Shown here: positions 34,322 through 44,502 of the stretch, in pieces
Position numbering within the stretch: position 1 is the first letter of the stretch
Layout: each line of letters starts with the position of its first letter
From: Vibrio sp. 99-70-13A1
GTDB taxonomy: Bacteria > Pseudomonadota > Gammaproteobacteria > Enterobacterales > Vibrionaceae
DNA: 64,000 bases
Reading direction: 5' to 3'
NCBI RefSeq assembly: GCF_013114625.1
Contig: NZ_VTXD01000010.1
Location: 50,157 to 114,156, forward strand
The notes under the pieces: model-generated
Told to the model about the DNA's origin: nothing
Databases searched by the model: none
What the model saw: the letters and a program-made list of their open reading frames with translations, nothing else
Translations under genes and position numbers: made by a program

Positions 34322-35197
34322 ATGAAAAACCAATACTTAATGACCAATAAGAACAACCTAAATACACAATCAAAAATGCCTCAATCATTTTTCAACACAA
34401 CGTTTAGCACTGCGTTTAATTCAGCTGCAATTGTTGGTATGAGCTTCATGTTGGCGCTCTCAGCGGGCAGTGCATTTGCTGATGAGGCTAGAGGGCTGGA
34501 AATCGCAGAGCAGCGTAAAGCGGTTGATATGGGGTGGGGCGACTCTGTGGCAACAATGGAAATGCTACTTAGAAACAAGCAAGGCGAAAGCAGCTCACGA
34601 TTGATGAGGTTGAAATCGTTAGAAGTGGATGATGATGGTGATAAAGGGCTAACTATTTTTGACGAGCCACGTGATGTCAAAGGCACGGCTTTTTTAAACC
34701 ATTCGCATATCACGGAGTCAGATGATCAATGGTTGTATCTACCAGCGTTGAAGCGTGTAAAACGTATTTCTTCACGTAATAAATCGGGTCCATTTATGGG
34801 CAGTGAATTTGCTTACGAAGACCTGAGTTCATTTGAACTGGAAAAATACACATTCAACTACATTGAAGACGCAAAGATTGAAGGGGTTGATACCTTCGTT
34901 TTAGAGCAAGTACCGACGGATAAAAACTCTGGCTACACCATGCAAAAAGTATGGCTAGATCAGCAATATTACCGCCCCGTTAAGGTTGAGTTTTACGACC
35001 GAAAAGGTTCGCTGCTGAAGACATTATCGTTCCAAAACTACCAGCAATACCTTGACCAGTACTGGCGTGCACACACCATGTCTATGCAAAACCATCAAAC
35101 AGGCAAGAGCACAGTTTTAACCACAACAAAGTTAGCGTTCCAAACCGGTCTTAATGATAAGGATTTCCAAAAAAACACACTTAAACGTGCAAAGTAA
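34322..35197 (+). CDS. LolA-like outer-membrane lipoprotein-sorting protein
   Basis: A 291-aa periplasmic protein (PF17131-type). The frame opens at 34280, but ATG 34322 has AAGGAAC upstream and starts a polar leader, then a signal sequence (AAIVGMSFMLALSAGSAFA) cleaved before DEARG. The mature part has the characteristic MEMLLRNKQGESSSRLMRLKSL, GTAFLNHSHITESDDQWLYLPALKRVKRISSRNKSGPFMGSEFAYEDL. Proteins of this kind have a LolA fold and are regularly encoded beside MMPL-type RND permeases, so they probably receive a hydrophobic cargo from the permease and carry it across the periplasm. Confidence 0.88.
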   Translation: MKNQYLMTNKNNLNTQSKMPQSFFNTTFSTAFNSAAIVGMSFMLALSAGSAFADEARGLEIAEQRKAVDMGWGDSVATMEMLLRNKQGESSSRLMRLKSLEVDDDGDKGLTIFDEPRDVKGTAFLNHSHITESDDQWLYLPALKRVKRISSRNKSGPFMGSEFAYEDLSSFELEKYTFNYIEDAKIEGVDTFVLEQVPTDKNSGYTMQKVWLDQQYYRPVKVEFYDRKGSLLKTLSFQNYQQYLDQYWRAHTMSMQNHQTGKSTVLTTTKLAFQTGLNDKDFQKNTLKRAK

Positions 35198-35206
35198 GGA
35201 AGGAAT

Positions 35207-36439
35207 ATGAAAAGGATTGTGTCAGTAGGAACGCAGTTATCCTTAACCTTGGCGGCGACCTTGGGACTAATGCAAGTGTCGACGCCTTGTGTTGCAGCAG
35301 GCTTTAGCTCTGAGTTCATAGAACAGGTCAGCCCAGAACTAGCCGGACAAGTTAACCTTGAGCATAGGCAATTCTCTAGCGATGGCTTGCAAGGACAGGA
35401 TAAAGGGCAAACTTCACTGGTGTTACAGCCAGAGTTTTATTGGGAGCAAGAAGAGGGCAACGGCAGTTTTACTTTTACGCCATTTTATCGATTCGACAGC
35501 GAAGATGATGAGCGAACTCACGGAGATATTCGTGAAGCTTTATACCTCACCTACTGGGATGATTACGAACTGCGTGCAGGTGTTGGTAAAGTGTTTTGGG
35601 GGGTTACGGAATCTGCCCATTTAGTGGATGTGGTTAACCAAACTGATGCGATTGAATCGGTGGATGGAGAAGCGAAACTGGGTCAGCCAATGGTCCATTT
35701 TACCTCGGTAAAAGACTGGGGCGCTATAGATGCAATGTTGCTTCCGTATTTCCGTGAACGAACGTTTGCTGGAGAAGATGGTAGATTAAGACCAACTGTG
35801 GTTGTGTCAGATGATGCCATTTATGAGTCTTCGCGAGAGGAAAAACACGTTGATGTGGCTTTGCGATATAGCCAAATGTACGGTGATTGGGATGTAGGGT
35901 TAAGCTATTTAGGCGGCACAAATCGTGACCCTTATTACCGTGTAGAAGGCAACGAACTCAAGCCGTATTACGCACAAATGCAGCACTTTGGGCTTGATGT
36001 GCAAGGCATCATTGGCGATTGGTTATGGAAATTAGAAAGCATATACCGAGATAGCTATGATCATCACACTGGCGTGGCAACGGGCTTTGAATACACTTGG
36101 GTTGGGGCACTTGAATCGTATTGGGACATCGGTTTCATTGCTGAATACTTGTATGACAGCCGAGGAAATAACGCTCAGACTATTGGGCAAAATGATGTGT
36201 TTCTTGGAGCGCGTTTCGCTTTGAACGATGAAGACGGAACCGAAGTGCTCACAGGCATCACACAAGATCTCGATAACAGCGATGTTTACAGTGCGAAGTT
36301 GGAAGCGTCGAGCCGTATTAATAACAACCTAAAGTGGCGACTAAACGCATGGTTGTTTGAAAATGAAACGCCTGATGATCTCCTATACTTCGCAAGAAAA
36401 GATGACTTTGTTGAACTGGCATTGGAGTATTATTTTTAA
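35207..36439 (+). CDS. Outer-membrane beta-barrel protein of the RND operon
   Basis: A 410-aa protein nine bases after the LolA-like gene, with ribosome site AAGGAAGG. It has a signal peptide (LSLTLAATLGLMQVSTPCVA, cleavage near AAG) and a mature part of alternating amphipathic strands (TFTPFYRFDS, LYLTYWDDYELRAGVGKVFWGV, WDVGLSYLGG, FVELALEYYF) ending in Phe, the outer-membrane insertion signal. Family not recognised with certainty. By position it is the outer-membrane exit or acceptor of the RND/LolA pathway, which is inference. Confidence 0.75.
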   Translation: MKRIVSVGTQLSLTLAATLGLMQVSTPCVAAGFSSEFIEQVSPELAGQVNLEHRQFSSDGLQGQDKGQTSLVLQPEFYWEQEEGNGSFTFTPFYRFDSEDDERTHGDIREALYLTYWDDYELRAGVGKVFWGVTESAHLVDVVNQTDAIESVDGEAKLGQPMVHFTSVKDWGAIDAMLLPYFRERTFAGEDGRLRPTVVVSDDAIYESSREEKHVDVALRYSQMYGDWDVGLSYLGGTNRDPYYRVEGNELKPYYAQMQHFGLDVQGIIGDWLWKLESIYRDSYDHHTGVATGFEYTWVGALESYWDIGFIAEYLYDSRGNNAQTIGQNDVFLGARFALNDEDGTEVLTGITQDLDNSDVYSAKLEASSRINNNLKWRLNAWLFENETPDDLLYFARKDDFVELALEYYF

Positions 36440-36448
36440 TGATATTTT

Positions 36449-36483
36449 ATTGGGGCGTTCTTGTTGAAAGGAGCGCTCCAAAT
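36449..36483 (+). terminator. Weak hairpin after the RND operon
   Basis: TTGGGGCG / CGCTCCAA stem with one G-U pair; no T tract follows, so termination efficiency is uncertain. Confidence 0.35.
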
Positions 36484-36562
36484 CTAGAATGATTTTCTAT
36501 TTATAACGATCAAGATCGTCTTTTTTATTAAAGGGGGGAACAATCGAATAGACCCACATGTA

Positions 36563-36588
36563 AGATGGTTATAATTTTATGACCATCT
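36563..36588. promoter_or_regulatory. Dyad overlapping a -10 box before the hemerythrin-GGDEF gene
   Basis: AGATGGT (36563-36569) and ACCATCT (36582-36588) enclose an AT-rich 12-base spacer that begins with TATAAT (36570-36575). The placement fits a repressor site over a promoter. Confidence 0.45.
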
Positions 36589-36665
36589 ATAGCCTTTATG
36601 TATGATTTTATGGTCTTCATATATGAGTGTAAGGTGTATCAGGCAATGTGGGGACAGAGGGATTT

Positions 36666-37775
36666 ATGAATTCATTTACATGGGATAAGAACTTTGAAAC
36701 AGGCATTGATTCGGTCGATGAACAGCATCAGTACCTTGTCGGTTTCATTAACCACTATGGGAATCTGTTGTCGGAAAATACCCTCTCTATCGACGACATT
36801 AGCGTTGCTTTGCTTGATCTTACACGCTATGCCGAATTTCATTTTAAAGAAGAAGAGTCTTTGATGAGAGAACGCGGTGTGTACAGCCTGCACATTGAAG
36901 AGCACGTCAAAGTTCATCGCATGTTCATGCAAGACATCTACAGCATGCAAGCTTTCATCTTAGAAGAAGATCAGTTGTCGGCGAGGCAGTTACTTGATTT
37001 TTTAATCCATTGGCTTGCTTACCATATTCTCGGAATCGATCAAAACATGGCGCGACAAGTAGCGGCAATAGAAGAGGGCGCCACACCGCTGCAAGCCTTT
37101 GAGGTTGAAGAAAAGCAGAACGACTCGTCAACCGTCCCTTTATTAGCCGCTCTTAAAGGATTATTTGAGCAAGTCTCTGAGCGTAATAAGCAGTTGTTAC
37201 GGTTCAACCAGCTTCTTGAATCTAAAGTCGAAGAGCGAACCGCAGAGTTAAAACGAGCGAATAAACAACTCGAAGAACTGTCGTTAACCGACTCACTCAC
37301 CAAATTACCAAACCGTCGAAGTGCATTTAAACAGTTAGCCGTACATTGGCAAGACTCCAAAGAATTCGGTACACCTTTAGTGTGTATCATGATAGATGCG
37401 GATCACTTCAAGTGCATTAATGATACTTGTGGGCACGATGCTGGCGATTTGGTTTTGCAAACCCTTGCTCGTGAACTAAAAAACTCGTTTCGTAATGATG
37501 ATATTGTTTGCCGATTGGGCGGTGATGAGTTTTTAATTATTTGCCCACATACCGATCTTAAAGGCGGTATGTACGTTGCGGAAATCACTCGACAAAAAGT
37601 GTCTGAGTTACAGGTTGAAACGGGCAATCAGATTTGGATTGGTAGTATAAGCGTGGGTGTAGCTGAACTCACCCAAGCATTTGGATCAATCAATGAGTTG
37701 ATTAAAGCCGCAGATGAGTCAGTGTATTTAGCGAAAAATTCAGGGAAAAACAGTGTCCGATCGATTCAGATTTAA
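36666..37775 (+). CDS. Bacteriohemerythrin-GGDEF diguanylate cyclase
   Basis: A 369-aa soluble enzyme. Residues 1-135 are a hemerythrin with its di-iron ligand pattern: H21 in DEQHQYL, HFKEEE (H59, E63), HIEEHVKVH, and HWLAYHILGID. A coiled linker (about 160-210) leads to a GGDEF domain with DSLTKLPNRRS and RLGGDEFLII; RNDD before it is an intact RxxD inhibitory site. The same domain pair in V. cholerae is a redox- or oxygen-sensitive cyclic di-GMP synthase. The start is ATG 36666 with GAGGG upstream, not GTG 36648. It precedes pheST as in other vibrios. Confidence 0.93.
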   Translation: MNSFTWDKNFETGIDSVDEQHQYLVGFINHYGNLLSENTLSIDDISVALLDLTRYAEFHFKEEESLMRERGVYSLHIEEHVKVHRMFMQDIYSMQAFILEEDQLSARQLLDFLIHWLAYHILGIDQNMARQVAAIEEGATPLQAFEVEEKQNDSSTVPLLAALKGLFEQVSERNKQLLRFNQLLESKVEERTAELKRANKQLEELSLTDSLTKLPNRRSAFKQLAVHWQDSKEFGTPLVCIMIDADHFKCINDTCGHDAGDLVLQTLARELKNSFRNDDIVCRLGGDEFLIICPHTDLKGGMYVAEITRQKVSELQVETGNQIWIGSISVGVAELTQAFGSINELIKAADESVYLAKNSGKNSVRSIQI

Positions 37776-39066
<1,291 letters not shown>

Positions 39067-39084
39067 TCCGGGGCAGTCAAAACT

Positions 39085-41505
39085 ATGAAATTCAGTGAAT
39101 CTTGGCTACGCGAGTGGGTTAAACCTGCAATTAACAGCGAAGAGCTAGCTCACCAAATCACTATGGCTGGTTTGGAAGTTGACGATGTAGAACCTGTTGC
39201 TGGTGAATTCACCGGCGTTAAAGTAGGTAAAGTGGTTGAGTGCGGTCAGCACCCAGACGCAGACAAACTACAAGTTACAAAAATCGATATCGGCGCGGTT
39301 GATGCAGATGGTAATAAAGAGCTTTTAGACATCGTATGTGGTGCATCTAACTGTCGTCTTGGCCTAACGGTAGCAGTAGCAACAGTTGGCGCAGTACTTC
39401 CTGGTGACTTCAAAATCAAGAAAGCAAAACTACGTGGCGTTCCATCGCACGGCATGCTTTGTTCTTTCTCTGAGCTAGGTATCGACGTAGAGTCTGACGG
39501 CATCCTTGAGCTGCCAGAAGGCACAACGCTAGGTATGGACGTTCGTGAGCTTCTTGAGCTTAACGACGTAACTATCGACGTAGACCTAACAGCAAACCGC
39601 GCAGACTGCTTCAGCATCCGTGGCCTTGCTCGTGAAGTTGGCGTACTAAACCGCGCAGACGTTACAGAGCCAACAGTTGAAGCTGTTGCAACAAGCATTG
39701 AAGACACAGTATCTGTTGAAATCAAAGCAACTGATGCTTGTCCACGTTACCTTGGCCGTGTGGTTAAGAACGTAAACGTGAAAGCGGAATCTCCAATCTG
39801 GATGCAAGAAAAACTGCGCCGTTGTGGTATCCGTTCAATCGACCCAGTTGTAGACATCACAAACTACGTGATGCTAGAGCAAGGCCAACCAATGCACGCA
39901 TTTGATCTTGCTAAGATCGAAGGCGGTATCGTGGTTCGTCTAGCAGAGCAGGGCGAAAAGTTAACACTTCTAGATGGCAACGAAGCTGAACTAAACAGCA
40001 ACACGCTTGTTATCGCTGACCAAAACAAAGCACTAGCAATCGCGGGTATCTTTGGCGGTCAAGATTCAGGTGTTACTACTGAAACGACAGATGTACTTCT
40101 TGAAGCAGCATTCTTCGCACCGGATCACATCCGTGGTCGCGCACGTGCTTACGGCCTTCACACTGATTCTTCTCTACGTTTCGAACGTGGTGTTGATTCA
40201 ACACTACAAGCAGTAGCAATGGAGCGTGCAACACAGCTTCTAGTTGAAATCTGCGGTGGTGAAGTCGCGCCAGTAAACGGCAGCGAATCTGAAGCTGATC
40301 TTCCTAAAGCAAACGTAGTTGCTCTACGTCGCGCTAAGCTAGACAGCCTACTAGGTCATGAAATCCCATCTACAGACGTAGTGGAAATTCTTACTCGCCT
40401 AGGTTGTGAAGTTGAAAGCACTGATGCTGGTTGGACGGCAACGTCTCCATCTTGGCGTTTTGATATCGCAATCGAGCAAGACCTAATTGAAGAAGTAGGT
40501 CGTATCTACGGTTACGATAACATTCCAAACCAAGCGCCTAAAGCGGCACTTAAAATGAATGATCACAAAGAAGCTAACCAACCGCTTAAGCGCGTTCGTG
40601 ACCTTCTTGTAGACCGTGGCTACCACGAAGCAATCACATACAGCTTCGTAGAACCAGAGCAGCAAAAACTTGTTGTACCTGGTGTTGAGCCGCTAATCCT
40701 GCCATTCCCAATTTCTGCGGACATGTCAGCAATGCGTCTTGGCCTAATCCAAGGTCTTCTAAACACAGTTGTTCACAACCAGAAGCGTCAACAGTCTCGC
40801 GTTCGTCTATTCGAATCAGGCCTACGTTTCATCCCTGAAGCAACTGCTGAAAACGGCATGCGCCAAGAAATGATGCTTGCGGGTGTTATCTCTGGTACTC
40901 GTGGCGAAGAGCACTGGGACATTGCAACTAACACTGTAGATTTCTTCGATCTTAAAGGTGACCTAGAAGCAATTCTTGAGCTTTCTGCAAACGAAATCGC
41001 ATACAGCTTCAAATCTGCTAAGCACCCAGCACTTCACCCAGGTCAAACTGCGGCTATCGTAGTAGACGCTGGTCTCGAAACAGAGAGAGAAGTGGGTATC
41101 ATTGGTACTGTTCACCCAGAGTTAGAGCGTAAGTTTGGTCTTAACGGTCGCACTATCGTATTCGAAATCGAATGGGCAGCTATCAACACTCGCGTGCTTC
41201 CAGAAGCAGTAGCCGTATCTAAGTTCCCTGCAAACCGCCGTGATATCGCCGTTGTTGTTGACGAAGCCGTTGCTTCTGGCGACATCGTAGATGCATGTAT
41301 CGCTGCTGGTGGCGAATTCCTAACAGGCGCTAAACTGTTCGACGTATACGTTGGTCAAGGCGTTGAAGAAGGTAAGAAGAGCCTAGCTATCGCACTTAGC
41401 CTACAGTCTGTAGAGCGCACACTTGAAGATGCAGACATCGCTGGTTCAGTAGATGCTATCGTAGCTTCAATCTCAGAGAAATTTGGCGCAGCACTTCGCG
41501 ACTAA
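39085..41505 (+). CDS. pheT: Phenylalanine-tRNA ligase beta subunit
   Basis: An 806-aa subunit (E. coli: 795) with the expected order: N-terminal domain ([12 protein letters not shown]), EMAP-like tRNA-binding domain (about 40-150, [21 protein letters not shown]), B3/B4 editing region with [18 protein letters not shown]5 domain, catalytic-like core, and C-terminal FDX-ACB anticodon domain ([15 protein letters not shown]). Forms the alpha2-beta2 enzyme with PheS and clears mischarged Tyr-tRNA. Codon use is markedly biased to C-ending and preferred codons, as in other highly expressed genes. A terminator follows; ihfA, often next, is displaced by about 7.8 kb. Confidence 0.97.
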   Translation: MKFSESWLREWVKPAINSEELAHQITMAGLEVDDVEPVAGEFTGVKVGKVVECGQHPDADKLQVTKIDIGAVDADGNKELLDIVCGASNCRLGLTVAVATVGAVLPGDFKIKKAKLRGVPSHGMLCSFSELGIDVESDGILELPEGTTLGMDVRELLELNDVTIDVDLTANRADCFSIRGLAREVGVLNRADVTEPTVEAVATSIEDTVSVEIKATDACPRYLGRVVKNVNVKAESPIWMQEKLRRCGIRSIDPVVDITNYVMLEQGQPMHAFDLAKIEGGIVVRLAEQGEKLTLLDGNEAELNSNTLVIADQNKALAIAGIFGGQDSGVTTETTDVLLEAAFFAPDHIRGRARAYGLHTDSSLRFERGVDSTLQAVAMERATQLLVEICGGEVAPVNGSESEADLPKANVVALRRAKLDSLLGHEIPSTDVVEILTRLGCEVESTDAGWTATSPSWRFDIAIEQDLIEEVGRIYGYDNIPNQAPKAALKMNDHKEANQPLKRVRDLLVDRGYHEAITYSFVEPEQQKLVVPGVEPLILPFPISADMSAMRLGLIQGLLNTVVHNQKRQQSRVRLFESGLRFIPEATAENGMRQEMMLAGVISGTRGEEHWDIATNTVDFFDLKGDLEAILELSANEIAYSFKSAKHPALHPGQTAAIVVDAGLETEREVGIIGTVHPELERKFGLNGRTIVFEIEWAAINTRVLPEAVAVSKFPANRRDIAVVVDEAVASGDIVDACIAAGGEFLTGAKLFDVYVGQGVEEGKKSLAIALSLQSVERTLEDADIAGSVDAIVASISEKFGAALRD

Positions 41506-41528
41506 CCTCTTCTGATAGATAGAAAACC

Positions 41529-41557
41529 AAAGGTCTCGCAATTGCGAGGCCTTTTTT
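41529..41557 (+). terminator. Terminator of pheST
   Basis: AAGGTCTCGC / GCGAGGCCTT (one G-U) with an AATT loop and six T. Confidence 0.88.
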
Positions 41558-41713
41558 GTTTGTAGTGAATACTTCGTTATCTGCGAAGCCTGCCAATAGT
41601 ATATGAATAATGAACACGGAAACTTACCCTTTGATTATTTTTTAAAAAATAGGATAAGACAGTCTTAGCTATACTGTTTAGATACTATAATGAATGAAAG
41701 GTTTGTTTGAGGT

Positions 41714-42421
41714 ATGAACATCAATATGAGAAGTCGATTCTTTCTATTAGCAGTAACATTACTGGTTTCGCTAAAGTCATACTCGTTTGAGGATATGCAC
41801 TTTATTGTTCCTGTTTTTCCACCTTATACCCAATTAGATTCTCAAGGTTTTCCCTCTGGAATTGGTACAGATGCAGTTAAGCAGGTCCTGGATTCTATGG
41901 GTGTTTCTTATACTATTTCTGTATCGTCGAATCATGGTCGTGCATTGCAAGAGGTTCGTAAGCTAAATTCAGACGGCTTTTTTATGGCATCACAGAATTC
42001 AGAGCGTGATACCTATGCTCAGTTTTCAGATCCCTTGATGTCAAACCGCTGGGTTTGGGTGGTCCGGAAAGAAAATGCGCATAACTTCTCCCCTGATAAT
42101 TCAATCTTTAGAGATCGTTCGACAGTTGCGACTTTACTCAATACCAATACGCACCACTGGTTAAAGGTAATTGGTTATTCATCCATATACGTAGCAGCGT
42201 CGGTTGATGGGCTCAAAGATAAGCTAGATTCAGGAACAATTAGTGCTATTTTAATTGCAGAAATGACTTTTCTTGATGCCGTGAGTGATATCGAAGATTA
42301 CGAAATCGTTACAGAACAAGAGAAAGAGTTTGGTCTTTATATATCTAAGTACTTTTTAAGAAAGAACCCAGGTTTTATGTCCAAGCTGAATCAGGCAATT
42401 CATGAGTATAAAGAGCATTAG
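41714..42421 (+). CDS. Periplasmic solute-binding protein family 3
   Basis: A 235-aa protein with signal peptide (MRSRFFLLAVTLLVSLKSYS, cleavage before FED). The mature part has the family-3 SBP start PVFPPYTQLDSQGFPSGIGTDAVKQVLDSMG and a middle FSDPLMSNRWVWVVRKE. It is shorter than ABC-transporter SBPs (about 260) and no permease or ATPase gene is adjacent, so an orphan binding or sensory role is likely, perhaps linked to the GGDEF gene in the same block. Ligand unknown. Confidence 0.8.
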   Translation: MNINMRSRFFLLAVTLLVSLKSYSFEDMHFIVPVFPPYTQLDSQGFPSGIGTDAVKQVLDSMGVSYTISVSSNHGRALQEVRKLNSDGFFMASQNSERDTYAQFSDPLMSNRWVWVVRKENAHNFSPDNSIFRDRSTVATLLNTNTHHWLKVIGYSSIYVAASVDGLKDKLDSGTISAILIAEMTFLDAVSDIEDYEIVTEQEKEFGLYISKYFLRKNPGFMSKLNQAIHEYKEH

Positions 42422-42543
42422 CTCCTGTAAGGTTATCTCAGTTTTCTTATACTCACTATTTTTCTTTTCTGCAGTAACCTTTCCTCATCGTGCACATCAA
42501 TACTGCATATATTCAAAATGACTGCGGGACAAAGGAATCAATA

Positions 42544-44208
42544 ATGAACCGAACCTCCCTTTTGGTACTAATAGCCAGCATATTTATGATTTCAAATACT
42601 CAGGCTAGCGACATGATGTTAACGAATGCGACCATCTATGGTTTTGATAATGCCGACACTATTGTAGTTAGTGATGGCAACATTATGTTTATAGGTAAAG
42701 AAGATGAAACTCATCAATTTAGAGCGAGAAATACCGAAGTTATCGATTTAGAGCAAGCTTATGTCATGCCAGGTTTTATTGATAATCATAACCATGTGTT
42801 TGAAGCGGCCTCTGAAGTTGGAGGTAATTGTGAACTTAGCTTAGATGCCTCGCTGGAAGGTCAAGTCCCATTTTTAAAAGCTTGCAGTGAAAACAGTCAT
42901 TCTAGTGGTTGGCTGATGGGGTATGGCTTTTCATTAGGGGGTATTTTAAATGAAGACAACCGCCAAACGCCCCTTGAAGTCATAGACCGCATATTCCCGA
43001 CAAGACCTGTAGTGTTAATGGAGCAAACTTCTCATTCAATGTGGGTTAACTCTGCTGCTCTTGAGCTCGCGGGTATCACTAAGGACTCAATTGAACCGCA
43101 AGGGGGGAAGATACTTAAAGATCCAATCAGCGGTGAGCTCAACGGTATTTTATTTGATAACGCAGGTGATCTCGTTATGGAGCTGGCGTGGAATAGCCTA
43201 AAAGATCAGTTTGACAAAAGTTATGACGGTTTGATTACAGGCCTTGAAGAGTCTGCTGCACACGGTATTACAACCATTGGTGATGGTCGATTATATTGGA
43301 AGCGCGGCTGGTATGAAGTGTGGAAAAGGGCAGAAAAAGACGGTGATTTAACGGCTCGTGTCTCTCTGCGTCCATGGATATACCCTACTGATTCGATGGA
43401 GCCACAGTTAGACTTCTTGAAGAAGATCCAATCGAGTAATACAGAGAAACTGCTACTGGTGAATCAGGTGAAAATGTATAGCGATGGTATTCCGATTAAT
43501 GGAACGGCGAAAACGCTAGCGCCTTATTTAACCACTTATATTCCTGATGAGCCGAACGGTATTAATTATATTCCACCTAACCAGATGAAAACTTGGTTGG
43601 ACGAATTGAATAAGCTTGGTTACAGCGCTCACATCCATGCTATTGGTGATGGTGCTGTTCGGGAGTCACTTAACGCGATTGAGTATGCTCGTCAAAGTGG
43701 TGCAACTAAACCTTATACATTGACCCACGTCGAATTTGTAAATCCGAAAGATGTAAATCGCTTTGTTAAACTCAATGTTACAGCCGATTTTCAAGTCGGT
43801 TCCGAATATGTGGTCGAGCACGATCATTCTTGGGCTAAGCTTTTACTCGGAGCGAAGAGAGCCCTAGCAATGATGAACCTTAAAGCGATTTTTGATACTG
43901 GTGCAAATTTAACATTGAGCAGTGACTGGAATGTTCATGAGTTAAACCCGCTTGTTGGAATCGCTAACAGTGTAAGAATGGGTGATGCGGGGTTACCTAA
44001 TGTGATAGTAGCAATTGATGCATACACCATCAATGCAGCGTTGAGCCTAGGAATAGAAGATATAACGGGTTCCATTGAGGTAGGGAAGTCTGCTGATTTT
44101 GTTATCTTAGAACAAGATATTACTCGCTTGCCTGTCGATGAAATTGCAGATACTGAAATCTTAATGACAGTACTGAGAGGTGAGGTTGTCTTTGACGCAG
44201 AAGATTAA
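42544..44208 (+). CDS. Exported amidohydrolase (YtcJ-like amidohydrolase family 3)
   Basis: A 554-aa metal-dependent hydrolase. The frame opens at 42490 but ATG 42544 has AAAGGAATC upstream and begins a signal peptide (NRTSLLVLIASIFMISNTQA). Amidohydrolase motifs: MPGFIDNHNHVFEA (first metal site), AHIHAIGDGAVRESL, TLTHVEF, and SSDWNVHELNPL near the end; the C-terminal IEVGKSADFVILEQD beta-sandwich is typical of YtcJ-like members. It probably hydrolyses amide or imide-type substrates in the periplasm; substrate unknown. Located 120 bases after the solute-binding gene, so co-transcription is possible. Confidence 0.85.
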   Translation: MNRTSLLVLIASIFMISNTQASDMMLTNATIYGFDNADTIVVSDGNIMFIGKEDETHQFRARNTEVIDLEQAYVMPGFIDNHNHVFEAASEVGGNCELSLDASLEGQVPFLKACSENSHSSGWLMGYGFSLGGILNEDNRQTPLEVIDRIFPTRPVVLMEQTSHSMWVNSAALELAGITKDSIEPQGGKILKDPISGELNGILFDNAGDLVMELAWNSLKDQFDKSYDGLITGLEESAAHGITTIGDGRLYWKRGWYEVWKRAEKDGDLTARVSLRPWIYPTDSMEPQLDFLKKIQSSNTEKLLLVNQVKMYSDGIPINGTAKTLAPYLTTYIPDEPNGINYIPPNQMKTWLDELNKLGYSAHIHAIGDGAVRESLNAIEYARQSGATKPYTLTHVEFVNPKDVNRFVKLNVTADFQVGSEYVVEHDHSWAKLLLGAKRALAMMNLKAIFDTGANLTLSSDWNVHELNPLVGIANSVRMGDAGLPNVIVAIDAYTINAALSLGIEDITGSIEVGKSADFVILEQDITRLPVDEIADTEILMTVLRGEVVFDAED

Positions 44209-44333
44209 GGGAATTAGGGCCTGGATTGACTTGCTAAGTCGTTTAGATAAGGAAATTTAGCGCACTTTAATGAAAGTGATTGAATCAGTGAAGTAGCGTT
44301 GTTGGCGGAATGAATAAATTCATTGTATAGAAG

Positions 44334-44363
44334 AAGACCTCGCCGATTGCGAGGTCTTTTTAT
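44334..44363 (+). terminator. Terminator after the amidohydrolase gene
   Basis: AAGACCTCGC / GCGAGGTCTT with a five-base loop and T5. The following 44380-44490 contains a degenerate repeat around AGCTATRTTG (44388, 44433, 44463) and no gene. Confidence 0.88.
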
Positions 44364-44502
44364 TTATATTTATTTTTATTAGCAATTAGCTATGTGCTTA
44401 TTAGCGATATTGGTACGAGTTAATTCGCTACAAGCTATATTGTGACTAACTGTTTCGTCACTAGCTATGTTGACACTAGATAGCCTGTTACTCGGTCTAG
44501 AG

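Noticed and set aside
39246..39725. 159-aa minus-strand frame inside pheT
   Set aside because: Antisense shadow caused by the codon bias of pheT; no ribosome site.
44380..44490. CRISPR-like or direct-repeat array around AGCTATRTTG
   Set aside because: Only three degenerate copies with irregular spacing; no cas gene.
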